53,592 bases of DNA from Candidatus Cryptobacteroides intestinavium (GCA_017694845.1 JADIMI010000073.1:1-53592), one strand, 5' to 3'; positions 1 to 8,643 are shown, counted from the first letter of the stretch. Notes: a model not told the origin generated them from the sequence alone. Program-made: numbers and translations.

Positions 1-2
1 CC

Positions 3-1139
3 TTCTACGACCTGAAGGACAGGGCATCCCGGACATACACCCAGAAGCAGGTCTCGATGTCCGGCCTGCACAATGACACGTATCTGGGCTCCAAGATAAT
101 CAACTGCAAGGACATCAGTTTCTACTACGGGGACAGCTGCTATCTGGACCATTTCTCCTACAACTTCCAGAGATACGAGAAGGTTGGCATCGTAGGCAGG
201 AACGGAGCAGGGAAATCCACCTTCATCAACCTTATCACAGGAAGCTATACGCCGGATATGGTAGAGGAAGTCCAGTCCGCTCAGGCCGGAGGGACGGCTG
301 ACACCGCCGGCGGCCAGGTCTCTCATATTTCAGATGACAACGGGCATACAGGAGCAGCACGGGGAAGGCTCTATGGAAAGATAGAACGCGGAGAGTCTCT
401 GAAGATAGGATATTACAGGCAGACAGGAATGGAGTTCAATCCGGATGACACTGTACTGGATATAGTCAACGACACCGCCCTGCTCGGCAGGTTCCTCTTC
501 CCGCACGATATGCTCAACAGCAAGGTCAGCAGGCTCAGCGGAGGGGAGAAACGCCGGCTCTACCTGTTGACAATACTGATGAAGAAGCCCAACCTGCTCG
601 TCATGGACGAGCCGACAAATGACCTGGACATAGTCACCCTCAACATCCTCGAAGAATATCTCAAGGAATTCAGCGGATCACTGATCATAGTCTCGCACGA
701 CAGGCACTTTCTCGACAGGCTTGTCGACCATCTTTTCATTTTCTGCGGCGACGGTGTCATCAAGGATTTCATCGGAAGCTACAGCGAATACAGGGAGTAC
801 ATAAAAGAGTACGAAGCCAGACAGAAGGCAGCCTCAAGAGCAGAAGAAAAGGCGAAAAACGCCGAAAAGGCAAAATCAGGAAGACAGGGCCAGGGTGTAT
901 CCTCGGGAGGAAGAACCGGCACGGAAGCAAAAAGGAAACTGACATACAAGGAACAGCGCGAACTCGAACAGATAGAGAAAGACCTGGAGGCCCTGAACAG
1001 CGAGAAATCAGAACTCGAGACAGCAATAACCGGCGGCACACTGCCATATGACCGGCTCCAGCAGGCGTCCGAACGTATCGGAGAGCTCATATCGCTCATA
1101 GATGAGAAGGAATCCCGCTGGCTCGAACTTTCGATTTAG
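3..1139 (+). CDS. ABC-F family ATPase, 3' part (5' end outside window)
   Basis: The frame is open from the first bases of the window, so the ATG at 57 is internal and the gene begins upstream. Only the second half of a duplicated ABC protein is visible. It has Walker A GRNGAGKST, signature LSGGEKRR, Walker B LLVMDEPTNDLD and the switch histidine in VSHDRHF. It ends in a charged, lysine- and glutamate-rich coiled-coil tail like that of Uup-type proteins. There are no membrane segments, which fits soluble ABC-F proteins that act on ribosomes or, for Uup, on DNA and ribosomes. A low-complexity Gly/Ser/Ala-rich insertion of roughly 40 residues lies between Walker A and the Q-loop (YYRQ), where family members usually have a short turn. 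The exact ABC-F subgroup cannot be decided from this half. Confidence 0.9.
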   Translation, partial: FYDLKDRASRTYTQKQVSMSGLHNDTYLGSKIINCKDISFYYGDSCYLDHFSYNFQRYEKVGIVGRNGAGKSTFINLITGSYTPDMVEEVQSAQAGGTADTAGGQVSHISDDNGHTGAARGRLYGKIERGESLKIGYYRQTGMEFNPDDTVLDIVNDTALLGRFLFPHDMLNSKVSRLSGGEKRRLYLLTILMKKPNLLVMDEPTNDLDIVTLNILEEYLKEFSGSLIIVSHDRHFLDRLVDHLFIFCGDGVIKDFIGSYSEYREYIKEYEARQKAASRAEEKAKNAEKAKSGRQGQGVSSGGRTGTEAKRKLTYKEQRELEQIEKDLEALNSEKSELETAITGGTLPYDRLQQASERIGELISLIDEKESRWLELSI

Positions 1140-1157
1140 CATCGACGCCCCTGCAGA

Positions 1158-2210
1158 CTACAGATAATAGTCGCAGTTGTAGCGGTTCAGTATATCCATC
1201 TGGGTGAAATTGTCCCTTTTAGTCAGGGATCTGTGCAGCAGTGCGACTTCCACAATGGAATCGATGGCCGCGGAGGCCTGCTGGTCCGAATGCTGCGCAA
1301 TCAGAGCCTGCACATACCCATCCCTCAATGCCGCAAGGTTCTTCCCGAGGACATCGAACCCCACGACCCTGCAGCTTCTGACATTGCGTTCCCTGAGATA
1401 GTCGGCCACCAGATGTATCCTCGAATTGAACATCACCAGATGTTCCGAGGGGGATTCATCGAACATCCTGTCCAGCACTTCAAAGCGGCTGCCCCTGTCT
1501 TTCGGGTCAATGAACACATTCCTTATCTCGCAGTCCGGGAAATGCTCGTTGATATAGTCCACAAACCCGGTCCTTCTTGTAAGGGTCGGATCCGACAGAC
1601 CTTTCTTGTCCCTTGCCACCCTGATGATATTGACCGATGGCACCGGGGTTCCCATTGTCAGGATATCGGCGCACAGATAGCCGCTCTGATACATAGGCAT
1701 ACCGAAATACGCAAGATATCCATCCTCTTCAAGCTTGGAATCTATGTAGACATAATATATACCTCTGGAAGACAGTTCCTTGACAAATTTCAGAGTCTCG
1801 TTCCTGAACATCGGAGCGAGCACCACACCTACAGGGTCCTCCTCCAGCGTACGCGCACATGCATTCTGGAAAGACTCCATATCATACTGGTCATATCTGA
1901 CATCCTCGACAGTGACCCCGTATTTGGCGGCATTCTCCTTCCCTGCGGCAATCCCCTTCTCCGTCAGCTCCCAGAATTCCCCCGGATGGTACTCCGGAAT
2001 GAGACATACAATCCTCCGGACTTTTCTCGATGCGAGAAGGGATGCATAGACATTCGGCTTGAACCCCAGCCTCTCGATCACCTCCAGAACCCGGGCCTTG
2101 CTTCTGGCCGACACCTCCCCCCTGTTGTGCAGCACTCTGTCCACGGTACCTTTGGATACACCGGCCGCTCTGGCCACATCGTTGATAGTTATCTTGTTGT
2201 CTCCTTCCAT
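1158..2210 (-). CDS. LacI-family transcriptional regulator, divergent from kdgK
   Basis: The N-terminal LacI helix-turn-helix (ITINDVARAAGVSKGTVDRV, then the hinge-like region LGFKPNVYASLLASRK) is followed by a periplasmic-binding-protein-like sugar sensor domain of about 280 residues. The frame could extend to a GTG at 2267. The ATG at 2210 (MEGDNKITIND) places the HTH at the usual distance from the start and leaves room for the promoter at 2234-2241, so it is preferred. The gene is divergent from kdgK-kdgA-transporter and shares an upstream region with a 24-bp inverted repeat. By inference it controls that ketodeoxygluconate/hexuronate unit and itself; the effector is unknown. Confidence 0.92.
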   Translation of the reverse strand: MEGDNKITINDVARAAGVSKGTVDRVLHNRGEVSARSKARVLEVIERLGFKPNVYASLLASRKVRRIVCLIPEYHPGEFWELTEKGIAAGKENAAKYGVTVEDVRYDQYDMESFQNACARTLEEDPVGVVLAPMFRNETLKFVKELSSRGIYYVYIDSKLEEDGYLAYFGMPMYQSGYLCADILTMGTPVPSVNIIRVARDKKGLSDPTLTRRTGFVDYINEHFPDCEIRNVFIDPKDRGSRFEVLDRMFDESPSEHLVMFNSRIHLVADYLRERNVRSCRVVGFDVLGKNLAALRDGYVQALIAQHSDQQASAAIDSIVEVALLHRSLTKRDNFTQMDILNRYNCDYYL

Positions 2211-2233
2211 TGCCTGTCTGTCTATTTTTCCTA

Positions 2234-2241
2234 CAAATATA
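2234..2241 (-). promoter_or_regulatory. -7 element of the lacI-type gene promoter
   Basis: On the minus strand this reads TATATTTG, an exact match to the Bacteroidetes -7 consensus TAnnTTTG, about 24 bases before the ATG at 2210. No good -33 TTTG is present at the expected spacing; that position falls inside the inverted repeat at 2250-2273. Confidence 0.5.
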
Positions 2242-2249
2242 TGCAAATA

Positions 2250-2273
2250 TTTTCCGTTACCGTGCACGGAAAA
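2250..2273. promoter_or_regulatory. Putative LacI-type operator between divergent promoters
   Basis: TTTTCCGT-N8-ACGGAAAA is a perfect inverted repeat with 8-base arms. An overlapping perfect 10-base palindrome, CCGTGCACGG, occurs at 2260-2269. The repeat covers the places where the -33 elements of both divergent promoters should lie (TAnnTTTG matches at 2234-2241 minus and 2288-2295 plus). A dimer bound here could therefore repress both genes. The assignment to the neighbouring LacI protein is inference. Confidence 0.55.
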
Positions 2274-2287
2274 TCAAAAATTATTTC

Positions 2288-2295
2288 TATTTTTG
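2288..2295 (+). promoter_or_regulatory. -7 element of the kdgK operon promoter
   Basis: TATTTTTG matches TAnnTTTG exactly and lies about 50 bases before the kdgK ATG. The corresponding -33 position overlaps the inverted repeat at 2250-2273 and has no clear TTTG, which fits a regulated promoter. Confidence 0.5.
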
Positions 2296-2345
2296 CGCCT
2301 AATGTCCGGTATTGGAATTTTGAACATCTAAAAGATATAATAGAT

Positions 2346-3386
2346 ATGCCAAAAGTAATTACATTCGGAGAGATTATGCTCAGGCTCTCTACTCCAGGTT
2401 ATCTGAGATTTTCACAGGCCAGGGAATTCGCCGCCACTTTCGGAGGCGGAGAAGCTAACGTCGCAGTATCGCTTGCCAACTACGGCATAGAGACTGAATT
2501 CGTCACAAGATTCCCGAAGAACGACATAGCCGCAAGCTGCATCAAGGATCTCCACAGTTACGGTGTCGGGACGAAATACTGCATCGAAGGAGGCGACAGG
2601 CTCGGAATCTATTTCCTTGAGACGGGAGCGGTAGCCCGCGCAAGCAAGGTTGTCTACGACAGGGCGCACTCAGCCATTTCCGAGATAGAGAAAGGGATGA
2701 TCAACTGGGACAAGGTCTTCGAAGGCGCAGACTGGTTCCACTGGACCGGCATCACTCCGGCCATCAGCCAGGGCGCAGCCGATGTATGTCTCGAGGCCAT
2801 CAAGGCAGCCAACAGGCTCGGTGTGACCGTATCATGTGACCTCAACTACCGCAAGAACCTCTGGAAATACGGAAAGAAAGCCTCCGAGGTGATGCCGGAA
2901 CTTGTCGAGGGATGCGACGTGATTCTCGGAAACGAAGAAGACGCAGAGAAAGTGTTCGGCATCAAGCCGGAAGGATTCGATGTGACTGCGACGAAGGGCG
3001 AGGTCAACGCCGCTGAATTCGAAAGCGTATGCAGGCAGCTGATGGCAAGGTTCCATCGTGCAAAGAAAGTCATCATCACCCTCAGGGGCTCCATCAATGC
3101 CAACCACAACACCTGGGGCGGAGTTCTCTTCGATGGGTCAAGACTCTACCAGTCGCCTCGTTACGACATCACCCACATAGTGGACCGCGTCGGTGGCGGA
3201 GATTCGTTTATGGGAGGACTTATCTACGGCCTCCTCACATATAAGGGAGATGACCAGAAGGCCCTCAACTTCGCTGTCGCTGCATCATGCCTGAAACACA
3301 CCATCTTCGGAGACTTCAACCAGGTGACCGTTGCAGAAGTGGAGAACCTGATGAAAGGTGACGGAAGCGGAAGGGTCTCCCGCTAA
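2346..3386 (+). CDS. kdgK: 2-dehydro-3-deoxygluconate kinase (PfkB family)
   Basis: The 346-residue protein starts MPKVITFGEIMLRL; the frame runs open far upstream, but only antisense to the lacI-type gene. It has the PfkB N-terminal signature around GGGEANVAVSLANYG and the C-terminal ATP/anion-hole signature DRVGGGDSFMGG with the catalytic Asp. KDG kinase phosphorylates 2-keto-3-deoxygluconate to KDPG in the cytoplasm. The next gene encodes KDPG aldolase and the third a hexuronate-type transporter, so the three form a catabolic operon for hexuronates or their lyase products. The sugar preference within PfkB is inferred mainly from this context. Confidence 0.9.
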   Translation: MPKVITFGEIMLRLSTPGYLRFSQAREFAATFGGGEANVAVSLANYGIETEFVTRFPKNDIAASCIKDLHSYGVGTKYCIEGGDRLGIYFLETGAVARASKVVYDRAHSAISEIEKGMINWDKVFEGADWFHWTGITPAISQGAADVCLEAIKAANRLGVTVSCDLNYRKNLWKYGKKASEVMPELVEGCDVILGNEEDAEKVFGIKPEGFDVTATKGEVNAAEFESVCRQLMARFHRAKKVIITLRGSINANHNTWGGVLFDGSRLYQSPRYDITHIVDRVGGGDSFMGGLIYGLLTYKGDDQKALNFAVAASCLKHTIFGDFNQVTVAEVENLMKGDGSGRVSR

Positions 3387-3398
3387 ATCCATCACCCC

Positions 3399-3446
3399 TG
3401 TCATCCTGAGCGTCTCTGTCATCCTGAGCGCAGCGAAGGATCTGTA
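3399..3446. repeat. Dispersed intergenic repeat (ctgagcg/gaaggatctg family), one and a half copies
   Basis: Two close copies of 'tgtcatcctgagcg' are followed by 'cagcgaaggatctgtaac'. The same family recurs at about 8462-8512, 9257-9282, 15297-15350, 31414-31463 and 53200-53420 in both orientations. Here it sits inside the kdgK-kdgA gap. Confidence 0.75.
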
Positions 3447-3481
3447 ACACATAAAACATCTTTAATCAACAAAAAGGAAAA

Positions 3482-4147
3482 ATGGCAAAATACAGCAAAC
3501 TTGAAGTACTTGCAGCAATAAAGGAGACAGGAATGGTACCTGTGTTCTATAATGCTGATCTTGAAATATCAAAGAATGTCGTAAAGGCCTGCTATGAAGG
3601 AGGCGTACGTGCATTCGAGTTCACCAACCGCGGGGATTTCGCACAGGAAGTATTCGGAGAACTCGTGAAATACGCCAACAGGGAACTTCCGGGGATGATT
3701 CTCGGTGTCGGTTCCGTAGTGGATCCCGCGACAGCGGCCCTGTATATACAGCTCGGAGCAAATTTCGTAGTCGGACCGCTTTTCAACCCTGCCATCGCCC
3801 CTGTCTGCAACCGCAGGCTGATACCTTACTGCCCTGGATGCGGCAGCGTATCTGAAATAGGAGCCGCACAGGAGCTCGGCTGCGACCTCTGCAAGGTATT
3901 CCCGGGAGATGTCCTCGGCCCTGCATTCGTCAAGGGACTGCGCGCCCCTATGCCTTGGAGCCAGATCATGGTGACAGGAGGGGTGAAGCCGACAAGAGAG
4001 AATCTGGAAGGATGGTTCAAGGCCGGCGTGACATGCGTAGGAATGGGCAGCAACCTGTTCCCTAAAGATGTAATAGCCGCCGGGGAATGGGGCAGGATCA
4101 CTGACCTGTGCAAGGATGCCCTGGCAATCATCAAAGATGTAAGATAG
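3482..4147 (+). CDS. kdgA: 2-dehydro-3-deoxyphosphogluconate (KDPG) aldolase
   Basis: This 221-residue class I aldolase of the KDPG/KHG family cleaves KDPG to pyruvate and glyceraldehyde 3-phosphate. The Schiff-base lysine is in CKVFPGD, the catalytic glutamate is in the AFEFTNRG strand, and the phosphate-binding end [12 protein letters not shown] is intact. Length is normal for the family. The gene lies 95 bases after kdgK with only a dispersed repeat between them, and 23 bases before the transporter. It is probably co-transcribed with both. A KDPGal aldolase specificity cannot be excluded. Confidence 0.93.
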   Translation: MAKYSKLEVLAAIKETGMVPVFYNADLEISKNVVKACYEGGVRAFEFTNRGDFAQEVFGELVKYANRELPGMILGVGSVVDPATAALYIQLGANFVVGPLFNPAIAPVCNRRLIPYCPGCGSVSEIGAAQELGCDLCKVFPGDVLGPAFVKGLRAPMPWSQIMVTGGVKPTRENLEGWFKAGVTCVGMGSNLFPKDVIAAGEWGRITDLCKDALAIIKDVR

Positions 4148-4170
4148 TATTAACCGATAAACAATAATTG

Positions 4171-5649
4171 ATGGAATCGACAACAAAAAAACTGATGACC
4201 AACTGGAGGTGGTGGATGGTTGTGCTGCTGTTCGTGGCCACTACAGTAAACTACCTTGACCGTCAGGTACTTTCACTGACATGGAAAGACTTCATTGCTC
4301 CGGAATTCCACTGGACAGACAACGACTACGGTACAATTACAGCCGTATTCTCCATCGTCTACGCGATATGCATGCTCTTTGCCGGCAAGTTCGTGGACTG
4401 GATGGGCACCAAGAAAGGTTATCTGTGGTCCATAGGCGTATGGTCCACCGGAGCCTGCCTCCACGCTATCTGCGGATGGCTCACTGTCCATATCGAAGGC
4501 TATGACAGCGCTGCAGCAATGACCGCGGTACAGGCCGGCTCCACAGCTGCACTTGCCATTGCGTCCACAAGCGTCTGGCTCTTCCTCGCAGCAAGGTGCA
4601 TACTTGCACTCGGTGAAGCAGGCAACTTCCCTGCGGCGATCAAGGTGACCGCTGAATATTTCCCTAAGAAAGACAGGGCGTTCGCCACATCTATCTTCAA
4701 TTCAGGAGCTTCCATAGGAGCCCTTATCGCCCCTGCAACCATTCCTCTCCTTGCCCAGTTCTTCAAGGACCGGGGAGTCGGAGGCGGCTGGGAGATGGCA
4801 TTCGTGATCATCGGTGCCCTCGGATATATCTGGATGGGATTCTGGGTATTTATGTACAACAAACCGGAGAAGTCAAAATATGTCAATGCCGCCGAGCTTG
4901 AGTACATCAACCAGGACTACACGGACGACAAGACAGCGAATGCAGGTCAGACTGAAGAGAAGAAGGAGAAATCGATATCACTCTGGAAATGCTTCACCTT
5001 CAGACAGACATGGTCATTCATCGTCGGCAAGTTCTTCACCGATGGAGTATGGTGGTTCTATCTGTTCTGGGCACCTGCATACTTCTCCGACCAGTACGGA
5101 TATGCTTCAAGTTCAGGAATGGGTGTGGCTCTCATCACTGTACTGTACGCCATCGTGACGGTGCTCTCCATTTTCGGAGGCTACCTGCCTAAACTCTTTG
5201 TAGAGAAGAAAGGGATGAACCCGTATAACGGACGTATGCTTGCGATGCTGATATTCGCATTCCTGCCACTGCCGGCGCTTCTTGCTCAGAGTGCAGGAGC
5301 CATCTCCGTATGGTGGCCGGCAATCATTATCGGACTGGCAGGAGCTGGTCACCAGGCCTGGTCGGCGAACCTGTTCTCGACTATCGGGGATATGTTCCCT
5401 AAATCCGCGATATCCACCATCACCGGAATCGGAGGAATGGCAGGCGGAATCGGATCGTTCTTTATCCAGAAGGGAGCGGGCGCTCTGTTCACATATTCAG
5501 AGACTGCAGGGGCCGCTTTCCAGTTCCTCGGATTCGAAGGCAAGGCAGCCGGCTATATGATAGTATTCTGCGGGTGCGCAGTAGCCTACCTTGTAGCGTG
5601 GTGCATAATGAAGGCCCTCGTCCCTAAATACAAGGAGATCAAAGCATAA
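4171..5649 (+). CDS. MFS transporter, ExuT-like (anion:cation symporter family)
   Basis: The product has 492 residues and about 12 hydrophobic helices. The early motif NYLDRQVLS after the first helix is a hallmark of the hexuronate/organic anion symporters (ACS family: ExuT, GudP). The MFS inter-helix 2-3 loop appears as GKFVDWMGTKKG. A charged cytoplasmic loop (KTANAGQTEEKKEKS) separates the two six-helix halves. The ATG at 4171 is preferred over the TTG three bases earlier. As the third gene after kdgK and kdgA it probably imports a hexuronate or aldonate. A terminator-like hairpin follows. Confidence 0.9.
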   Translation: MESTTKKLMTNWRWWMVVLLFVATTVNYLDRQVLSLTWKDFIAPEFHWTDNDYGTITAVFSIVYAICMLFAGKFVDWMGTKKGYLWSIGVWSTGACLHAICGWLTVHIEGYDSAAAMTAVQAGSTAALAIASTSVWLFLAARCILALGEAGNFPAAIKVTAEYFPKKDRAFATSIFNSGASIGALIAPATIPLLAQFFKDRGVGGGWEMAFVIIGALGYIWMGFWVFMYNKPEKSKYVNAAELEYINQDYTDDKTANAGQTEEKKEKSISLWKCFTFRQTWSFIVGKFFTDGVWWFYLFWAPAYFSDQYGYASSSGMGVALITVLYAIVTVLSIFGGYLPKLFVEKKGMNPYNGRMLAMLIFAFLPLPALLAQSAGAISVWWPAIIIGLAGAGHQAWSANLFSTIGDMFPKSAISTITGIGGMAGGIGSFFIQKGAGALFTYSETAGAAFQFLGFEGKAAGYMIVFCGCAVAYLVAWCIMKALVPKYKEIKA

Positions 5650-5679
5650 TCCATAATACCAAAAATCTATAATTACCTG

Positions 5680-5713
5680 CAGGCCGGCCTGAGAAGGTCG
5701 GCCTGTCATTTTA
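5680..5713 (+). terminator. Terminator of the kdgK-kdgA-MFS operon
   Basis: The arms CAGGCCGGCC and GGTCGGCCTG (one G-T pair) enclose a six-base loop and are followed by TCATTTTA. The T run is short, so strength is uncertain. Confidence 0.6.
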
Positions 5714-5797
5714 TATTCATCAGCCCCGGGACGATATGTCATACGGGAAACGGCAGCCAGATATGGGCAGGCCGGCAACCTGCCATAATGTCAGTCA

Positions 5798-5830
5798 TTG
5801 AGGAATGAAAAGCTGCTGGCAGGTATTTTG
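5798..5830 (+). promoter_or_regulatory. Possible grpE-dnaJ promoter
   Basis: TTG at 5798-5800 and GTATTTTG at 5823-5830 are 22 bases apart and about 55 bases before grpE. The -7 element departs from TAnnTTTG by one position. No CIRCE-type inverted repeat is visible, so heat-shock control is not shown. Confidence 0.3.
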
Positions 5831-5885
5831 CTTTCAGTCCGTAGCCCGTAATGGGCGATGAATCTGATAAAAAGGAGAACAATAT

Positions 5886-6554
5886 ATGGAAAAGAAGAAC
5901 GATAAAAAGACCCTGAAACAGGAAAAGGGCAAGGAGGAGAAGGAATTGAAGAAAGAGTCTGCCTGCTCGGCAGAGAGCGGCTGTCCGGGACAGGAAACAG
6001 AGAAAGAGGGACAGCAGGCGGCAGACCAGGACCTACCGGAGGAGGAGACAGGGACTGCCGAGCAGGATGGAGAGAAGAAAGAGGCAGAGGCTGACGATAC
6101 GGAGAAAAGAATAAGCGAACTGGAGGAGAGGATAGCGAAGGAGAGGGATGACTACATAAGACTGATGGCCGAATTCGACAATTTCCGCCGCAGGACTGCA
6201 CAGGAGAAACTTGAACTTGTATCCAGTGCCGCAGCAGACACGATAAAGGGGCTGCTTCCCGTACTGGATGATTTCGAGCGCGCCGTGAAAGCCCTCAAGG
6301 ATTCGGAGGCGAGCGATGCGGCAAGGGAAGGCACGGAACTCATATATAATAAACTGATGACATATCTCAAGACTAAGGGGCTTGCAGTTATAGAATCATT
6401 GGGCAAGGAGTTCGACACTGACCTTCACGAAGCCGTGGCACAGTTTCCGGTAGATGATGCCGAAAAGAAAGGCAAGGTCTACGATGTGGTCCAGACAGGC
6501 TATACCCTGAACGGAAAGGTTATCCGCTATGCCAAGGTGGTAGTCGCCATCTGA
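5886..6554 (+). CDS. grpE: GrpE nucleotide exchange factor
   Basis: GrpE releases ADP from DnaK in the cytoplasmic Hsp70 cycle. Residues 1 to about 75 are a very charged, probably disordered Lys/Glu/Gln-rich tail, longer than in E. coli. The coiled-coil (KRISELEERIAKERDDY, then MAEFDNFRRRT) and the C-terminal beta domain (VQTGYTLNGKVIRYAKVVV) follow and match the family. The gene is 48 bases upstream of dnaJ on the same strand; dnaK is not in the window. Total length is 222 residues. Confidence 0.96.
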   Translation: MEKKNDKKTLKQEKGKEEKELKKESACSAESGCPGQETEKEGQQAADQDLPEEETGTAEQDGEKKEAEADDTEKRISELEERIAKERDDYIRLMAEFDNFRRRTAQEKLELVSSAAADTIKGLLPVLDDFERAVKALKDSEASDAAREGTELIYNKLMTYLKTKGLAVIESLGKEFDTDLHEAVAQFPVDDAEKKGKVYDVVQTGYTLNGKVIRYAKVVVAI

Positions 6555-6602
6555 TCAGTTCATAGTGCCTGACAGGCACGGAAGTAACAGGAGGACAGGA
6601 AT

Positions 6603-7769
6603 ATGGCAGAAAAGAGAGACTATTATGAAGTGCTGGGCGTCGACAGGAACGCCACACTTGATGAAATAAAGAAAGCTTACAGGAAGAAGGCTATCCAGTA
6701 CCATCCGGACAAGAATCCCGGAGACAAGACCGCCGAGGAGAAATTCAAGGAGGCTGCGGAGGCATATTCCGTACTGAGCGATGCCGACAAACGCGCAAAA
6801 TACGACAGGTTCGGCCATGCAGGTGTCGGAAGCCAGCCGGGGCCTGACTTCAGCGGCGGTTTCGGTGACCTCAACGACATACTCAACAATCTCTTCGGAG
6901 GCGGTTTCGGTGGATTCAGCGGTGGTTTCGGAGGGTTCGGCGGATTCGGTGGAAGCTCCTCCGGCCAGAGACAGAAGGTCTACAGGGGACGTGACATCCG
7001 TGTACGTGTCAAGATGACACTGGATGAGATAGCTCACGGAGCCGAGAAGGAGATAAGTATCGAGAAACTTGTACCTTGCTCCGAATGCGGCGGCAAAGGG
7101 ACAAAGAATGCGGCAGATATCAAGACCTGTCCTGCCTGCAACGGCACTGGCCAGGTCAAGAGGGTGATGAACAGTTTTCTGGGACAGACAGTGAGCTATT
7201 CGACTTGTCAGCAGTGCGGCGGAGAAGGGAAGATAATCTCCAACCCTTGCCGCAGATGCGGAGGCAGCGGACTCGAGCGTCACAGGGAAACCGTCAAGGT
7301 GAAGATCCCGGCAGGCGTAGAGAACGGGATGCAGCTTACTATCAGAGGCGGAGGGCATTCGGCCAAGAACAACGGTGTGCCTGGAGACCTTCTGGTCCTT
7401 ATAGAGGAGGTAGAGCACGCTGAACTCAAGAGAGACGGGAACAATCTGATGTACACAAAGATCATATCAGTCGCTGACGCCATCCTCGGAGCCGAAGTGG
7501 AAATCCCGTGCATTGATGGGAAATATAAGGTGAAAGTGGATCCGGGGACACAGTCCGGCACTGTCGTCAGACTGAAAGGACGTGGACTGCCATCCGTAAA
7601 CGGAGGCAGCACAGGCGACCTCTATGTGAAATATATCGTCTGGGTCCCGAAGAAACTTTCCAGAGAGGACAGGGAGCTTGTGGAAAAGCTGCGTAACAGT
7701 GACTCATTCAGACCCGATCCGAGCAAGGAAGACAAAAGCTTCTTCGACAGATTGAGGAATATTTTCTGA
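6603..7769 (+). CDS. dnaJ: Chaperone protein DnaJ (Hsp40)
   Basis: The 388-residue protein is a complete type I J-protein. The J domain carries the HPD motif ([11 protein letters not shown]). The Gly/Phe linker is strongly repetitive ([15 protein letters not shown]). The zinc finger domain has four CxxCxGxG-type repeats: [24 protein letters not shown] and CRRCGGSG. C-terminal substrate-binding domains follow. It stimulates DnaK ATPase and delivers unfolded clients. It is co-directional with and closely follows grpE, so the two are almost certainly one transcript. Confidence 0.97.
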   Translation: MAEKRDYYEVLGVDRNATLDEIKKAYRKKAIQYHPDKNPGDKTAEEKFKEAAEAYSVLSDADKRAKYDRFGHAGVGSQPGPDFSGGFGDLNDILNNLFGGGFGGFSGGFGGFGGFGGSSSGQRQKVYRGRDIRVRVKMTLDEIAHGAEKEISIEKLVPCSECGGKGTKNAADIKTCPACNGTGQVKRVMNSFLGQTVSYSTCQQCGGEGKIISNPCRRCGGSGLERHRETVKVKIPAGVENGMQLTIRGGGHSAKNNGVPGDLLVLIEEVEHAELKRDGNNLMYTKIISVADAILGAEVEIPCIDGKYKVKVDPGTQSGTVVRLKGRGLPSVNGGSTGDLYVKYIVWVPKKLSREDRELVEKLRNSDSFRPDPSKEDKSFFDRLRNIF

Positions 7770-7796
7770 AATATGCGACACTTTTTACAAAAAGTA

Positions 7797-7827
7797 TTTG
7801 CATCCAAAGAAAATATTTATACCTTTG
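7797..7827 (+). promoter_or_regulatory. rplS promoter (Bacteroidetes consensus)
   Basis: TTTG at 7797-7800, a 19-base spacer and TACCTTTG at 7820-7827 match the -33/-7 consensus exactly. The predicted start near 7834 leaves a leader of about 65 bases, which contains the hairpin at 7844-7881. Confidence 0.8.
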
Positions 7828-7843
7828 CAGTCCCAAAATAAAA

Positions 7844-7881
7844 GCAACCTCTTGCAAGGGATACGAGATATGCAATGTTGC
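7844..7881 (+). promoter_or_regulatory. Structured rplS leader (candidate autoregulatory element)
   Basis: The two-part stem is GCAAC/GTTGC outside and TTGCA/TGCAA inside, with a CTC/T internal loop and a 14-base apical loop. It ends 19 bases before the rplS ATG. Ribosomal protein genes, including L19 in other phyla, are often controlled by binding of the product to such leaders. The role here is inference. Confidence 0.5.
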
Positions 7882-7900
7882 CATTTAAACATATTGAGTT

Positions 7901-8284
7901 ATGGATTTGATAAAGATTGTAGACGAGGCTTTCGCAAATGAGAAAGTCGCTTCATACCCTAAGTTCAAGGCAGGCGACACAATCACTGTCACCTACAGGA
8001 TCAAGGAGGGTGACAAGGAAAGGCTTCAGAAGTTCAGAGGCGTTGTTATACAGCTCAGAGGAGCTGCCCCTGCAACCAGAACATTCACTGTCAGGAAGAT
8101 TTCAAGCGGTGTAGGTGTGGAAAGGATTTTCCCGTTCTCATCTCCGTTCATTGATTCTATTGAACTCAACAAGGTCGGTAAAGTCCGCAGGGCACGCATT
8201 TTCTATCTCCGCAATCTTTCCGGTAAGAAAGCCCGCATAAAGGAGAAGAAAGTAGGGATTGTAAAGGCTGCAGACGCAGAATAA
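7901..8284 (+). CDS. rplS: 50S ribosomal protein L19
   Basis: The 127-residue protein has the L19 pattern: [16 protein letters not shown] near the start, the core [33 protein letters not shown], and a C-terminus [20 protein letters not shown]. Length is normal for the family, and the protein sits at the 30S-50S interface. The gene stands alone, with its own consensus promoter and a structured leader, and is followed after 14 bases by tRNA-Arg. The shared terminator at 8381 suggests that rplS and the tRNA may be in one transcript. Confidence 0.97.
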   Translation: MDLIKIVDEAFANEKVASYPKFKAGDTITVTYRIKEGDKERLQKFRGVVIQLRGAAPATRTFTVRKISSGVGVERIFPFSSPFIDSIELNKVGKVRRARIFYLRNLSGKKARIKEKKVGIVKAADAE

Positions 8285-8298
8285 GCACTACAGATATT

Positions 8299-8375
8299 GG
8301 CCCCTTAGCTCAACTGAATAGAGCATTTGACTACGGATCAAAAGGTTACAGGTTTGAATCCTGTAGGGGTCACCA
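8299..8375 (+). tRNA. tRNA-Arg(ACG), CCA encoded
   Basis: The cloverleaf is complete. The acceptor stem is GGCCCCT/AGGGGTC with one G-T pair. The anticodon stem TTTGA/TCAAA encloses loop CTACGGA, giving anticodon ACG. The T arm is ACAGG TTTGAAT CCTGT. Discriminator A is followed by encoded CCA, unlike the other tRNAs in this window. Confidence 0.95.
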
Positions 8376-8380
8376 CAGGA

Positions 8381-8426
8381 AAAGAATGATTGAGAAGTTA
8401 ATGACTTTTCAATCATTCTTTTTTTT
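8381..8426 (+). terminator. Strong intrinsic terminator after tRNA-Arg
   Basis: A 17-bp stem, AAAGAATGATTGAGAAG pairing with CTTTTCAATCATTCTTT (one G-T pair), has a seven-base loop and runs into eight T residues. It ends the rplS/tRNA-Arg transcript. Confidence 0.92.
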
Positions 8427-8534
8427 GTATCATATTCGCTATTCCCGCCTCGCCATTCTGCCCTGTCATTCTGAGCCCTTTCGCTGTCATTCTGAGCGAA
8501 GCGAAGAATCTGTACCGAAGACCATTAGAGCCTG

Positions 8535-8643
8535 TGCGCAGAGGCGTTGCAGGACTGACGCCTCTGCGCATTGATGATGCCATACAGAGCATATATTGAA
8601 GGGTCCGTGCGCAGAGACGTCGATCGAGCCGCGTCTCTGCGCA
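8535..8643 (+). repeat. Paired 36-bp hairpins around a core unit (unit C)
   Basis: Hairpin 8535-8570 has arms TGCGCAGAGGCGT/ACGCCTCTGCGCA. Hairpin 8608-8643 has arms TGCGCAGAGACG/CGTCTCTGCGCA. The differing G/A and C/T positions keep pairing. Between them 8573-8596 reads GATGATGCC-N6-AGCATATAT, the same core found in units A and B; CTCTGCGCA and TGCGCAGAG flank it as an alternative stem. Confidence 0.75.

Noticed and set aside
1233..2345. Long plus-strand frame continuing upstream of kdgK
   Set aside because: It is antisense to the lacI-type gene and lacks any family feature; the PfkB domain begins at the ATG at 2346.
5720..5880. CIRCE-type or other heat-shock operator in front of grpE
   Set aside because: No TTAGCACTC-type inverted repeat is present, and only a weak promoter-like pair was found.
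8299..8375. tRNA-Arg as the attachment site of an integrative element
   Set aside because: No integrase gene lies in the window, and no direct repeat of the tRNA 3' end was found near the other side of the locus.
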